Assembly: GCF_010730575.1 (NCBI RefSeq) | Contig: NZ_AP022614.1 | Span: forward strand, 4,154,001 to 4,218,000 | Origin: Mycobacterium parmense | GTDB lineage: Bacteria > Actinomycetota > Actinomycetes > Mycobacteriales > Mycobacteriaceae | Reading direction: 5' to 3' | Length of the DNA stretch: 64,000 bases | Shown here: positions 1-8,917 of the stretch, piece by piece | Layout of the letters: the number at the start of each line of letters is the position of its first letter | How positions within the stretch are numbered: position 1 is the first letter of the stretch | The notes under the pieces: generated by a model | The model's database searches: none | Seen by the model: only the letters and a program-made list of their open reading frames with translations | Told to the model about the DNA's origin: nothing | Position numbers and translations under genes: made by a program

Positions 1-588
1 CTCCGGTAGGTCGGCGGTGCGAAGCCAGTGCTCGACGTCGAGCGCGGAGTCCTGCACGAGTTCGCGGAGCCCGTCAGGGCTCGGGAAGTGGTTGCCCTCG
101 GTCATGTCGTCCGAGATGTCCCCGCGGGCGACGAACACGAGCAAGCCGATGGCCCCGTCCGGCGACACCGTTCGCCGCAGCTCGCGCAGGAGTTCGATCT
201 GGTCCGCCGTCGTGCACAGCACCCCTAGCGACCAGGCGGCGTCGAAGCTCGAGTCCGCCAGGGGCAGGCGCGACGCGTCGGCCTGGACCACCGGGAAGCC
301 GAACAACCGCCTCGCCGCGCGGCACGCTCCCGCTTCGGGCTCGGCGAGGACCGGCAAGACCTGGCCGGCTCGCGCTGCATACGCCGCGGGACCGCCAACG
401 CCCGCGCCGCAGTCCAACAGACGGTCACCGGCAGCCAAGCCCATCCGGTCGATCAGCCAATCCAGGGCGGCGGGGCTTCCGCTTCCGCGGCATCCGGCGG
501 GCACGTGATAGTCCGGGCCGAGGTCCTCCGCCACCTCCGCCGTCCATTCCGCGACCGTACCGAACTCGGCCTCCATCGCTTCTGTCAT
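1..588 (-). CDS. Class I SAM-dependent methyltransferase (3' end beyond window)
   Basis: The frame reads from an ATG at 588 leftwards off the window edge, so about 196 codons are visible and the C terminus is missing. Near residue 60 it has a typical SAM-binding motif I, LLDCGAGVGGPAAYAA. Further on come PVVQADASRLPLADSSFDAAWSL, shortened here to its motif II/III core QADASRLP and FDAAWSLGVL. This is the usual class I Rossmann methyltransferase order. The substrate cannot be told from the sequence. It follows a MetF-like gene on the same strand, with only 49 bases between that stop and this ATG, so the two are probably co-transcribed. A folate/one-carbon role is possible but is inference only. 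Confidence is high for the fold and low for the substrate. Confidence 0.8.
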   Translation of the reverse strand, partial: MTEAMEAEFGTVAEWTAEVAEDLGPDYHVPAGCRGSGSPAALDWLIDRMGLAAGDRLLDCGAGVGGPAAYAARAGQVLPVLAEPEAGACRAARRLFGFPVVQADASRLPLADSSFDAAWSLGVLCTTADQIELLRELRRTVSPDGAIGLLVFVARGDISDDMTEGNHFPSPDGLRELVQDSALDVEHWLRTADLPE

Positions 589-656
589 CTCGCCTCCGTC
601 TCCCCATCGCTTCGCTCTGCATCGTCAGAGCCGGACGTCATCTCGCCTCCGTCTCC
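584..656. repeat. 20-bp direct repeat with a coupled mini-ORF between two genes
   Basis: GTCATCTCGCCTCCGTCTCC occurs at 584-603 and again at 637-656, 53 bases apart. On the minus strand each copy encodes the end ETEAR followed by an ATGA stop/start overlap. As a result an 18-codon frame (641 down to 585, MTSGSDDAERSDGETEAR) starts inside the stop of the MetF-like gene and ends inside the start of the methyltransferase gene. The likeliest reading is a short tandem duplication that copied a translational-coupling junction. A real peptide is not supported beyond this. Confidence 0.6.
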
Positions 657-1621
657 GCGCGGATGCGGCGCCCGACCTCGGCCTTGATCTCGGCGCCGAT
701 GTGCGCGCCCGAGGCCGACGCAAGGCCGGAGACGTTGACGCCCTCGACGCCGTCGATCGACAGCAACGCGCGCGCCTCGGCGACCGCCGCCGCGATCCCG
801 GCGGCCACCGGATCGGCGGCGCCCAGCACCTCCTCCGTCACCGCGGGATCCAGCTCCAGACCGGGCAGGCCCTGGAGAACGGCGGCCGACACACCGTCGG
901 TGAACACCGCGACGGCGGCGATCACGGGAAGTGACAAGCCCTGCGAACGCGCCGACTTCATGAAGTCGGCGATCATGCCGGGAAACGGCACATGGTTGAG
1001 CACCGCCAGGCCCGCGCCGGCTCGCTGCTTCTCCACCAGCCGGGCCGGCCTGGCGTGCACCGGCGGGGCGGTGGGGGTTTCGGGCGCCGCGGGGGTGACT
1101 CCGATCGAGGCGGCCAACGAAATCAGGCGCGGGCCGTCGAGGTCGAAGGTCTGCGTGACGTCTGGCCGCACGTCGTAGCCGCGTCCGTCACCGGTCACGC
1201 ACAGCACGGTGTCGACGCCGACGGTCTGCAATCCGCGCAGCTCTTGCTCGAGCACCACCCGGTTGCGGTCGCGGCACGACAACGTGATCCACGGCGTCAC
1301 GCCCGCGTCGAGCAGCAGCGACCCCATGAGCGTGGGCGGAAAATCCGGCTTGTTCTGGTGCTCGCCGACCAGCACGGCGTCGCACCCGGACGCCAGGACG
1401 GTGGCCGTCGCGGCAACGTCGTGTCGGTCGAAGGGCGTGCAGCTGAAATCGGCCAACACCAGCGGTGCACGCACGGGCCGCTGCGCGGCCCGATCCCCCG
1501 ACCATGGCACGACGTCACCGAAGACACAGGCTCCCGGGCGCATCTCGCATTGCCCGTCGGGCCGCACGCCGCCGCACGGCCCGAACTCCATCCGCTTCGG
1601 ACAACCGGTATCCGTCGGCAA
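638..1621 (-). CDS. Methylenetetrahydrofolate reductase-like protein with N-terminal Cys-rich domain
   Basis: The 327-residue product has a short N-terminal cysteine cluster (Cys7, Cys16, Cys25 and Cys32, in CPKRMEFGPCGG and GQCEMRPGAC). This matches the Cys-rich domain called the MTHFR C-terminal domain, also found in MetV-type proteins. A TIM-barrel-like segment related to methylenetetrahydrofolate reductase follows, with VGEHQNKPDFPP, WITLSCRDRNR and CVTGDGRG. It probably acts on folate one-carbon units in the cytoplasm; the exact reaction is not proven. I chose the TTG start at 1621 because GAGGGGG lies six bases upstream and all four cysteines are kept. The frame also stays open to a TTG at 1693 with no clear ribosome site. 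The gene is divergent from the acyltransferase at 1778 and is followed by a methyltransferase. Confidence 0.75.
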   Translation of the reverse strand: MPTDTGCPKRMEFGPCGGVRPDGQCEMRPGACVFGDVVPWSGDRAAQRPVRAPLVLADFSCTPFDRHDVAATATVLASGCDAVLVGEHQNKPDFPPTLMGSLLLDAGVTPWITLSCRDRNRVVLEQELRGLQTVGVDTVLCVTGDGRGYDVRPDVTQTFDLDGPRLISLAASIGVTPAAPETPTAPPVHARPARLVEKQRAGAGLAVLNHVPFPGMIADFMKSARSQGLSLPVIAAVAVFTDGVSAAVLQGLPGLELDPAVTEEVLGAADPVAAGIAAAVAEARALLSIDGVEGVNVSGLASASGAHIGAEIKAEVGRRIRAETEAR

Positions 1622-1777
1622 CCTCGGCCCCCTCGCGCATCGCTTTGCGCTGGCAAGTACCCACACCGTCGTGCCCGCAAGCGTCGCGCGCAAGGGGCGC
1701 CGACTGCAGGTGTGACCGGCGTCTTATTTGGCAATAGAGACAGAACACGTTTCAGAGCCGACGAAAGCGGGGCGACC

Positions 1778-3136
1778 ATGAAGCCGATATCGCCAATGGA
1801 CGCGCTGTTCCTCATCGGCGAATCACGCGAACACCCCATGCACGTGGGCTCGCTGCAACTGTTCCAACCGCCGCCCGACGCCGGGCCGCACTTCGTCCGC
1901 GAGTCCTATCAGGCGATGCTCGAGAGCACCGAGGTGCAGCCCACCTTCCGCAAGCATCCGGCCTTCTTCGGCGGCATCACCAACCTCGCGTGGTCGTTCG
2001 ACAAGGACGTCGAGCTCGACTACCACCTTCGCCGTTCGGCGCTGCCCGAGCCGGGACGCGTGCGGGACCTCCTGGAGCTGGCGTCCCGGCTGCACGGCAG
2101 CCTGCTCGACCGGCACCGACCACTTTGGGAAGCGCACCTGGTGGAAGGGCTTGAAGACGGGAGGTACGCCGTCTACACGAAGTTCCACCACTCGCTGATG
2201 GACGGGGTCTCGGCGCTGCGGCTGATGCAGCGGGCCTTCACTGCGGACCCGACCGACGACGAGGTGCGGGTGCCGTGGAGCATCGGCCCGCGCAAACGGC
2301 GGCAGCGGCAGAGCGGTTCGTCGCTGCTGCAGCAGGTGGGCCGCACCGCCGGCTCGACGCTCGCGCTGGCGCCGTCGGCGTTGAAGCTTGCGCGGGCCGC
2401 ACTGCTCGAGCAGCAGCTGACCTTGCCGTTCCGGGCACCGCGCACCATGTTCAACGTTCCGATCGGCGGCGCGCGGCGGGTGGCCGCACAGTCCTGGTCG
2501 ATGGACCGCATCCGGGCGGTCAAGTCCGCGGCCGACGTGACCGTCAACGACGTGGTCCTCGCCATGTCGGCGGGTGCGCTGCGCGCCTACCTGCAGGACC
2601 AGGGTGCGCTGCCGGAACTTCCGCTCACCGCGATGGTGCCGGTGAACCTCCGCAAGGACGACGACGACCGGGCCGGCAACATGGTCGGGACGTTCCTGTG
2701 CAACCTGGCCACCAATCTCGAGGACCCTGCGCGACGGCTCGAGGTCATCAGCACGTCCATCCGCGACACCAAAGAGGTGTTCTGGCAGCTGCCCCCGGTC
2801 CAGCAACTGGCGTTGTCGGCATTCAACGTCGGCGGTCTGTTCTTCGGACTCATACCCGGCTACCTCTCGGCCGCCTCGCCGCCGTTCAACATCGTGATCT
2901 CCAACGTCTCGGCCGGTCGCCGCGAGCCGCTGCACTGGCGTGGCGCTCGCCTGGACGGCAACTACCCGCTGTCGATTCCGCTCGACGGGCAGGCGGTCAA
3001 CATCACCGTCACCAACAACGCCGACAACCTCGACTTCGGTCTCGTCGGATGCCGCCGCAGCGTCCCGCACCTGCAGCGGCTCCTGGGCCACCTGGAGACG
3101 TCGCTGAAGGACATGGAACGCGCCGTCGGCGTCTAG
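1778..3136 (+). CDS. WS/DGAT family acyltransferase (wax ester synthase/diacylglycerol acyltransferase)
   Basis: The 452-residue protein starts MKPISPMDALFLIGESREHP, the N terminus typical of mycobacterial WS/DGAT proteins. The catalytic HHxxxDG motif is intact as HHSLMDG at residues 137-143. Later family blocks, a PVNLR segment and NIVISNVSAGRREPL, are also present. Enzymes of this family transfer acyl groups from acyl-CoA to diacylglycerol or fatty alcohols, making triacylglycerol or wax esters. Mycobacteria carry many paralogues, and this one cannot be assigned to a specific tgs gene from reading. The ATG at 1778 fixes the conserved N terminus; an open frame extends far upstream but looks non-coding. 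Its stop overlaps the stop of the convergent ATPase gene by four bases. Confidence 0.88.
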   Translation: MKPISPMDALFLIGESREHPMHVGSLQLFQPPPDAGPHFVRESYQAMLESTEVQPTFRKHPAFFGGITNLAWSFDKDVELDYHLRRSALPEPGRVRDLLELASRLHGSLLDRHRPLWEAHLVEGLEDGRYAVYTKFHHSLMDGVSALRLMQRAFTADPTDDEVRVPWSIGPRKRRQRQSGSSLLQQVGRTAGSTLALAPSALKLARAALLEQQLTLPFRAPRTMFNVPIGGARRVAAQSWSMDRIRAVKSAADVTVNDVVLAMSAGALRAYLQDQGALPELPLTAMVPVNLRKDDDDRAGNMVGTFLCNLATNLEDPARRLEVISTSIRDTKEVFWQLPPVQQLALSAFNVGGLFFGLIPGYLSAASPPFNIVISNVSAGRREPLHWRGARLDGNYPLSIPLDGQAVNITVTNNADNLDFGLVGCRRSVPHLQRLLGHLETSLKDMERAVGV

Positions 3137-3609
3137 GCGGACAATCTCAACCCGAAGCCGCCGGCAGGCGCGATGCCCGGGCGGATCGCGTAATCCAGGC
3201 ACACGGTGGTGCCGGTCGGGCGAGCGTTGATGGTGCAGTGGTCGGCAAGCGCGTGCATGAGCCTGATGCCGCGCGAGGCCAAAGCATCGCCCGGGTGGGT
3301 CGGGCCCGGCCTGTGCCAGGTGCCGCGGTCGCTGACGCAGACGCTGACCGACCGCGCGGCGGGGTCGTGGCTAGCCTGGAGCCTCATGGTGCCGACCGTT
3401 GGATGGGCGCGGTACGCGTGTTCGACGCAGTTGGCCAGCGCTTCGTTGACGCCCAGGACGATGCTGTCCCGGATGTCGGCCGAGGCTTCGGTCTCGGCCT
3501 TCAACCAACGGTGCAGGGCGCGACGCCATTCGGCCGCAGTGGCAGCATCGGCGGCGCCGGCGCACGACAACCGCTCGGGGGTGGCGACCGGGGGCGGGTG
3601 CACAATCAT
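3133..3609 (-). CDS. GHKL ATP-binding protein, anti-sigma (RsbW/SpoIIAB-like) type
   Basis: This 158-residue single-domain protein has an N box, NEALANCVEHAY, starting at residue 55. A G1-like DRG (Asp94) and a G2-like RGIRLM (113-118) follow. That is the HATPase_c_2 pattern of RsbW/SpoIIAB serine kinases, which phosphorylate anti-anti-sigma proteins or bind sigma factors. No STAS-domain anti-anti-sigma gene or sigma factor lies beside it, so its partner must be encoded elsewhere if it has one. It starts at an ATG at 3609, 114 bases from the divergent F420 oxidoreductase, and its stop overlaps that of the acyltransferase. The family assignment is firm; the regulatory role is inferred. Confidence 0.8.
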   Translation of the reverse strand: MIVHPPPVATPERLSCAGAADAATAAEWRRALHRWLKAETEASADIRDSIVLGVNEALANCVEHAYRAHPTVGTMRLQASHDPAARSVSVCVSDRGTWHRPGPTHPGDALASRGIRLMHALADHCTINARPTGTTVCLDYAIRPGIAPAGGFGLRLSA

Positions 3610-3723
3610 GGAATTTGCATACCCAGTCGGGGTGGGAATGCCAACGCGGGTGCCGTCTCGTTTCGGACACAACCGGGTAGACCCCCGAAACCGTCCTGCC
3701 CACCAAGAGATGAGAAGGGTCCC

Positions 3724-4656
3724 ATGGAATTCCGAGTTTTCGTCGAACCACAGCAGGGCGCCAGCTACGCCGACCAGCTTGCCGTCGCCCAGATCGCCGA
3801 GCAGTTGGGCTTCGCGGCGTTCTTCCGGTCCGACCACTTCCTGGCGATGAGCGGTGACGGGCTGCCCGGTCCCACCGACTCGTGGGTGACGCTCGGCGCC
3901 ATCGCGCGGGAGACGTCGCAGATCCGCCTGGGCACCCTGGTGACGTCGGCGACGTTTCGTCAGCCGGGGCCGCTGGCCATCGCGGTCGCCCAGGTCGACC
4001 AGATGAGCGACGGGCGCGTCGAACTCGGCCTGGGCAGTGGCTGGTTCGAGAAGGAACATCAGGCATACGGCATCCCCTTCCCGCCGGTGCGGGAGCGGTT
4101 CGACCGGCTCGGCGAGCAACTGGCCGTCATCACCGGGCTGTGGAGGACCCCGCCCGGCGAGACCTTCGACTACACCGGCCGGTACTACACGGTCACCGGC
4201 TCGCCGGCCCTTCCCAAGCCCGTGCAGAGCCCGCACCCGCCGATCGTGATCGGTGGGGTGGGCGCCAAACGCACACCCGAATTGGCGGCGGCGTATGCGA
4301 CCGAGTTCAACCTGCCCTTCGTGCCGATCGACGTGGCCCGAATTCAATGTGGGCGGGTCGCCCAAGCCGTTGCCGCGGCGGGGAGACCCGCCGAGTCGAT
4401 GGTCTACTCGAGCGCCTTCGTGCTCTGCGCCGGTCGCGACGACGCCGAGGTGCGGCGCCGCGCCGCGGCGATCAACCGGGAGGTCGACGAGCTGCGTTCG
4501 AACAGTCCGCTGGTCGGCACGCCCGGCGAGATCGTCGACAACCTGGGGGCTTGGGCCGGCCTCGGCATCGAGCGCGTGTACGCCCAAACGCTGGACCTGT
4601 CCGACCTGGGGCACCTCGAATTGTTCACCGGCGAAGTGTTGCCGCAGCTGCGCTAG
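3724..4656 (+). CDS. LLM-class F420-dependent oxidoreductase
   Basis: The 310-residue luciferase-like monooxygenase family protein has the expected pattern: an N-terminal barrel strand, FRSDHFLAM, the LGTLVTSATFRQPGPLAI segment and the helix motif GRVELGLGSGWFEKEHQAYG. IVIGGVGAKRTPELAA follows. Actinobacterial members use coenzyme F420 as hydride carrier for diverse substrates; the substrate here is unknown. The ATG at 3724 follows GAGATGAGAAGGG, a fair ribosome site. It is divergent from the anti-sigma-type ATPase and convergent with the eccC gene, with 43 bases between the stops. No other F420-related gene is adjacent. Confidence 0.85.
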   Translation: MEFRVFVEPQQGASYADQLAVAQIAEQLGFAAFFRSDHFLAMSGDGLPGPTDSWVTLGAIARETSQIRLGTLVTSATFRQPGPLAIAVAQVDQMSDGRVELGLGSGWFEKEHQAYGIPFPPVRERFDRLGEQLAVITGLWRTPPGETFDYTGRYYTVTGSPALPKPVQSPHPPIVIGGVGAKRTPELAAAYATEFNLPFVPIDVARIQCGRVAQAVAAAGRPAESMVYSSAFVLCAGRDDAEVRRRAAAINREVDELRSNSPLVGTPGEIVDNLGAWAGLGIERVYAQTLDLSDLGHLELFTGEVLPQLR

Positions 4657-4699
4657 TGCGCCATCCGGTCAAATTCCTGCGCGTTCGCGGCTCAGAACA

Positions 4700-7600
4700 C
4701 TAGGTCTGCTGCACCGGGGCCACCGACGGCAGCCCGACCAGCACACCCTCGACGTCGCCGTCCGCACTAACCAGCAAACCGCGCCCCGGAGGCAGTGCCA
4801 GAGCCCGGACTGACCGGTTGATCCTGTTCTGCGGGTCGTTGTCCATGAACAGCTGGGCGACTTTCGCCGTGTTCTGGAATCGCATCCACGGATCCATCTG
4901 CAGCGTTGCCCAATTCGCACTGTTGCGGGTTGTGAACACGTGCAGCCCGATTTGACGCGCCCGCTCGATCAGCTTCCACAGCGCCGCGCCCACCGGCGGT
5001 TTGGGCGGATAGCTTTGGTCCGCCCGCAAATCCTGAACGTCATCGATCAGCACGAAGTGCCGTGGCCCCTCCCAGGGCTTGAGGCCACGCAACTCCTCCT
5101 GGCTCAGCCCCTTCGGCGGCAACCGAGGCAGCAGGATCTGTTGCGCGAGTTCCGTGATCACCTCGTCGATCTCGTCCTGGTCGTAGGCATAGGCGCGCAC
5201 ATATCCGGGACCGTGCAGGTCGCGCAGTCCGTGCGGTGCGGTCTTGGGGTCGATCAGCGTCAGCTGCGCCTCATCCGGGCTGAACCGGTTCATCACGGCC
5301 TCGCCGATGGCGACCAGCGACAGGGTCTTGCCGCAGCCCTGCCGGCCCAGGATCATCAGCCCCGGGCTCTCCCGCAGTTTGAGCGGAACGGGGCCCAGAT
5401 CGTGACGCTCGCCGATGGCGAACGCGATCGACAGGTCGTCGCCGCTCCGGTGGGCGGCATCGAAGTCGAGGATCGCCTTGAGGGCAACGCGCTGCGGGAG
5501 CCGTTGCAGCGTAGCGTGTTTGGTCACGCCGGCCACGTCCGCGATCCGGGCGCCGACATCGGTGATGCTCACCAACATGCCGGTGGCCGGATCGGCGAGC
5601 GCCGGCATGCCGACGCGCAGCTCGTGCAAGCTGTCGGTCAGGCCGAATCCGGACCGGTTCAAGGTGCGCCGCGCCGCCTCGCGCGATTCCAGCGACGAGT
5701 GCCCCATCTGGCTTTCGCTCGGATCGGCCAGCCGCAATTGGATACGCGCCGTGGCATTTTGGAGCAGACTCTGCCGCTGCCCGTGGATCCAGCCCCCGGC
5801 GGAGCACATCAGGTGCACCCCGTATTCGGGGCCGCGGCTGCTCAGTGTGATCATGCGGTCGCCGAGCATGGTGTCCTTGGAGTACAGGTCGTCGTAGTCG
5901 TCGACCACCACGAAGACGTCACCGAACGGGTCGTTGGGGTCGGTGCCCCCGAGGCCGTCGCTGCCCACCCCGAACCGGCGCTCGCGGAAGCCGTCGAGGT
6001 CGATCTTGAGCCGCCGGAACGCGTCCTCCCGCGCGTCGATCAGCGCGTCCATGCTGCTCAAGATGCGCTCGATGCCCTCGCCGTCCTTCGGCGACACGAT
6101 GTCGGTGACGTGGGGCAGCGAGGCGACCTGGGCCAGCGTGGCCCCACCGATGCAGAAGAACGTCACCCGCGCGGGACTGTACATCGCCGCCGCCGAACAC
6201 AGCAGCGTCATCAGGGTCGTCGTCTTGCCGCGCTGCTTGGCCCCGACCACGATGATGTTGCTGCGCAACGCGTCCATCGCGTACACGACCTGCTTGGACT
6301 CCTCGGGGATGTCCATGACGCCCACCGGGAACAGCAGGCCCGGATTGCGGCCGTAGTCGACGTGCCACGGCTTGCCGCGCAACGCCTCGACCAGGACGTC
6401 GACGGGCGCGGGCTCCTCCAGGGGTTCCAGCCACGGCCGGCGGGGTGACCGGTGCGGCACGTTGTGCAGCGACTCGCGCAGGACGTCGACGATCTTTTTC
6501 CTCTTGAAACCGTCCTCGTGGAAAAGGAATTCGTCGGGTTCGGCGTCGACCGCTGCGGCGGCTTCGAGTGCGGCCGCGTCGGCGGCGTCGAGCGGCTGGT
6601 ACTGCCAGTTGTAGAGCCGGGGCTTGGTCAAGGTCATGTCGACGGTCCTGGCCACTTCCTTGGTCTTTGGCACCACGAACGGCGCCGACAGATAGAAGCA
6701 GCGGAACGGCTCCAGGTCGCGCGGCCCGACCTTGAGCAGCGCGAAGCCGTTCTCCTTCGACGGCAGGTGGTAGGCGGCGTCCGATCCGATCACCTCGCGG
6801 CTGTCGTCACCGGACTCGGCCCGCAGCGCGATCCTGAAAGCGATGTTGGACTTCACCTTCTGCAACGACGACAGGTCGAGGCGCTGCCCGCCCAACATGA
6901 AGAAGACGTTGGCGCCGCGGCCCTCCTGGCCGATGTGGATGATCAGGTTGATCCACTTCTCGTGATTGGCGAACAGCTCGAGGTATTCGTCGACGATGAC
7001 GAGCAGGACCGGCACCGGCGGCAGGTCGCGCCCGGCGAGCCTGATCTCCTCGTAATCGTTGGCGTCGCGGGCGCCGACCGAGGTGAAAAGCTCGTAGCGC
7101 TGTTTGATCTCGCCGTCGATCACCCTGCGCATCCGTTCGGCGAGGTGCCGCTCGTCCTTGCCGAGGTTGGACAGCGCCGCCACGACGTGCGGGATGCCCA
7201 GAATGTCCTGGGCCGCCGACTCGAACTTCATGTCGACGAAGATCACGTTGAACGTCTCCGGCGAATGGGTCAGCGCAATGCCGTAGACCAGCGACAGGAA
7301 GAACTCCGATTTGCCCGAACCACTGGTGCCGATGACCACGGAGTGAAAACCGAAGCCGCCGAAGTCCTTTGCGCGGAAGATGATGCTCTGCAGCTCGCCG
7401 TTGGGCTTGGCGCCGACCGGGATCTCGCACCACCGCTCGTCGCCGCGGCCCCGGCGTTCGGCCCACAGCCGGTCGACGTCGAGCTCTCGGGGGTCGGCGA
7501 TGCCGAGTGCCCGCAGCAGTTCCGCCGCGCCGCCGGCCGAATCGGCGATCTCACTACGGCTGGTCGGCGACCAGCGCGCCATCGCCCGCGCGTACCGGTA

Positions 7601-8914
7601 GGCCCGGTGCACCGACAGCTGGTCCGCGTGGGCGAAGAACTTCCCGCGGACCCGCAGCAGCGGCGCCGCGCGTGTGTCGTCGTCGTCGGGGTCGGAGGCG
7701 TTCGAGAGGGCCTTTGTCCGTCGGTCGGAGGGCCCGTTCGGTGCGCCGTGTCGCTCGGCCATCTCGAACACCTGATCCTCGGCGAAGCCGACGCCGGTTC
7801 CGACCCGGGAGGCGATGCGCAGCACCGTGATTCCCGCCTTACCGACCTGCCCCACCACGCTCTCCCAGGCGTCCGGACTGCCGGTGTTGTCGTCGACGAT
7901 CACCAGATGCGGCCCGAGGTCGGCCCCGTCGGAACCCGTTTCCAGTGTGGAGGACATCGCGGTGGGGCTGGCCGCGGCCTGCGGCGCCCACGCACCACGC
8001 TTGCCCTTCATGTGGAGCTCGGCGCCCAGGGCCTCCTCCAGTTCCTCGGGCGTCGCGAAGATCAGCCGCCGCCACCCGCAGGCGTCGAACAACTCGTCGT
8101 GCAGGGTGTGGGGCAGCCACACCATCCACGACCAGGCCTCGGGATTGCGGGTCACCACAAGCAGTTTCACGTCGTGGGGGTTGTGGAAGACCGCCAGCGA
8201 GCACAGCACCGAGCGCATGAGCGACCGCAGCCTGTCCAGGTCCTCGCCGACGAAGCTGAATCCGGGGGCAGAGCGCAGGTTCACCACTTTGGCGATGTCG
8301 CGAATCTTGCGCTGCTCCAGTATGAAATCGCGCAGCGCCTGCCCCGTCACCGGTTCCAGTTCCTCGTCGGAGGCGATGTCGGGCCACGTCACCGACAGCA
8401 CCGAGTCCGGCGCGTGCTGCACGCCGGTGCCCAGCCGGACTTCCAGGAAGTCGACGTCGCGCCGGCCGCGTTCCCACATCCGCGGGCCGCCGATGATGGC
8501 CCCGAGGCCGCGGGGGTCGGAGTGCACGGAGTTCTGCCATTCGCGTTGCGCGCAGACGGCGGTCTGGATCTCGTCGCGGTTGACATCGAGGTCGCGCAGG
8601 TAGCGGCGGCGGCCCTTCTCCATTTCGCCCCAGGTGATCTTGCGCGCCCGGCCGAACCGGCCGGAGAACGCCAGCATGCTGAACGCTCCGATTCCCATCA
8701 GGGGGAAGAAGCCGGTGGACAGGCTTCGCACGCCGGACACGTAGAGCATGACGATGGTGCCGATGAGCGCCACGATCAGCGCGGGCACGCCGATCATCAC
8801 CCAGATGTTGCGCGGCTCCCGTTCCGGCAGCGCGATCGGGGCGTTGGGCGCCACCCGAACCGGCTTGGGCGGGTCGATCTTGACGCGGTGGATCGGGAAC
8901 GCCCTCTTAGACAT
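4700..8914 (-). CDS. eccC2: ESX type VII secretion FtsK/SpoIIIE-family ATPase EccC (ESX-2 type)
   Basis: This 1404-residue fused EccCa-EccCb protein has two N-terminal membrane helices (about 37-57 and 65-85) and three ATPase domains. Their P-loops are GTSGSGKSEF (529-538), GAKQRGKTTT (891-900) and GRQGCGKTLS (1190-1199). Walker B strands are LLVIVDEY, VFVVVDDYDDL and FVLIDDVQDL. EccC is the motor of the inner-membrane ESX complex; its last domain reads the C-terminal signal of Esx substrates. The length and the single-gene form fit ESX-2 to ESX-5 rather than ESX-1, and the position near pcnA fits ESX-2. It starts three bases after the eccB stop. Downstream, where PE, PPE, esx and eccD genes would be expected, there is only the convergent oxidoreductase gene. 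Long frames on the opposite strand here are shadows. Confidence 0.93.
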   Translation of the reverse strand: MSKRAFPIHRVKIDPPKPVRVAPNAPIALPEREPRNIWVMIGVPALIVALIGTIVMLYVSGVRSLSTGFFPLMGIGAFSMLAFSGRFGRARKITWGEMEKGRRRYLRDLDVNRDEIQTAVCAQREWQNSVHSDPRGLGAIIGGPRMWERGRRDVDFLEVRLGTGVQHAPDSVLSVTWPDIASDEELEPVTGQALRDFILEQRKIRDIAKVVNLRSAPGFSFVGEDLDRLRSLMRSVLCSLAVFHNPHDVKLLVVTRNPEAWSWMVWLPHTLHDELFDACGWRRLIFATPEELEEALGAELHMKGKRGAWAPQAAASPTAMSSTLETGSDGADLGPHLVIVDDNTGSPDAWESVVGQVGKAGITVLRIASRVGTGVGFAEDQVFEMAERHGAPNGPSDRRTKALSNASDPDDDDTRAAPLLRVRGKFFAHADQLSVHRAYRYARAMARWSPTSRSEIADSAGGAAELLRALGIADPRELDVDRLWAERRGRGDERWCEIPVGAKPNGELQSIIFRAKDFGGFGFHSVVIGTSGSGKSEFFLSLVYGIALTHSPETFNVIFVDMKFESAAQDILGIPHVVAALSNLGKDERHLAERMRRVIDGEIKQRYELFTSVGARDANDYEEIRLAGRDLPPVPVLLVIVDEYLELFANHEKWINLIIHIGQEGRGANVFFMLGGQRLDLSSLQKVKSNIAFRIALRAESGDDSREVIGSDAAYHLPSKENGFALLKVGPRDLEPFRCFYLSAPFVVPKTKEVARTVDMTLTKPRLYNWQYQPLDAADAAALEAAAAVDAEPDEFLFHEDGFKRKKIVDVLRESLHNVPHRSPRRPWLEPLEEPAPVDVLVEALRGKPWHVDYGRNPGLLFPVGVMDIPEESKQVVYAMDALRSNIIVVGAKQRGKTTTLMTLLCSAAAMYSPARVTFFCIGGATLAQVASLPHVTDIVSPKDGEGIERILSSMDALIDAREDAFRRLKIDLDGFRERRFGVGSDGLGGTDPNDPFGDVFVVVDDYDDLYSKDTMLGDRMITLSSRGPEYGVHLMCSAGGWIHGQRQSLLQNATARIQLRLADPSESQMGHSSLESREAARRTLNRSGFGLTDSLHELRVGMPALADPATGMLVSITDVGARIADVAGVTKHATLQRLPQRVALKAILDFDAAHRSGDDLSIAFAIGERHDLGPVPLKLRESPGLMILGRQGCGKTLSLVAIGEAVMNRFSPDEAQLTLIDPKTAPHGLRDLHGPGYVRAYAYDQDEIDEVITELAQQILLPRLPPKGLSQEELRGLKPWEGPRHFVLIDDVQDLRADQSYPPKPPVGAALWKLIERARQIGLHVFTTRNSANWATLQMDPWMRFQNTAKVAQLFMDNDPQNRINRSVRALALPPGRGLLVSADGDVEGVLVGLPSVAPVQQT

Positions 8915-8917
8915 TGA

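Noticed and set aside
4940..8917. Two long open frames on the plus strand (about 502 and 821 codons) opposite eccC
   Set aside because: They are Arg/His/Val/Gln-rich without domain motifs and mirror the third-base GC bias of eccC; eccC itself is a full, recognisable family member.
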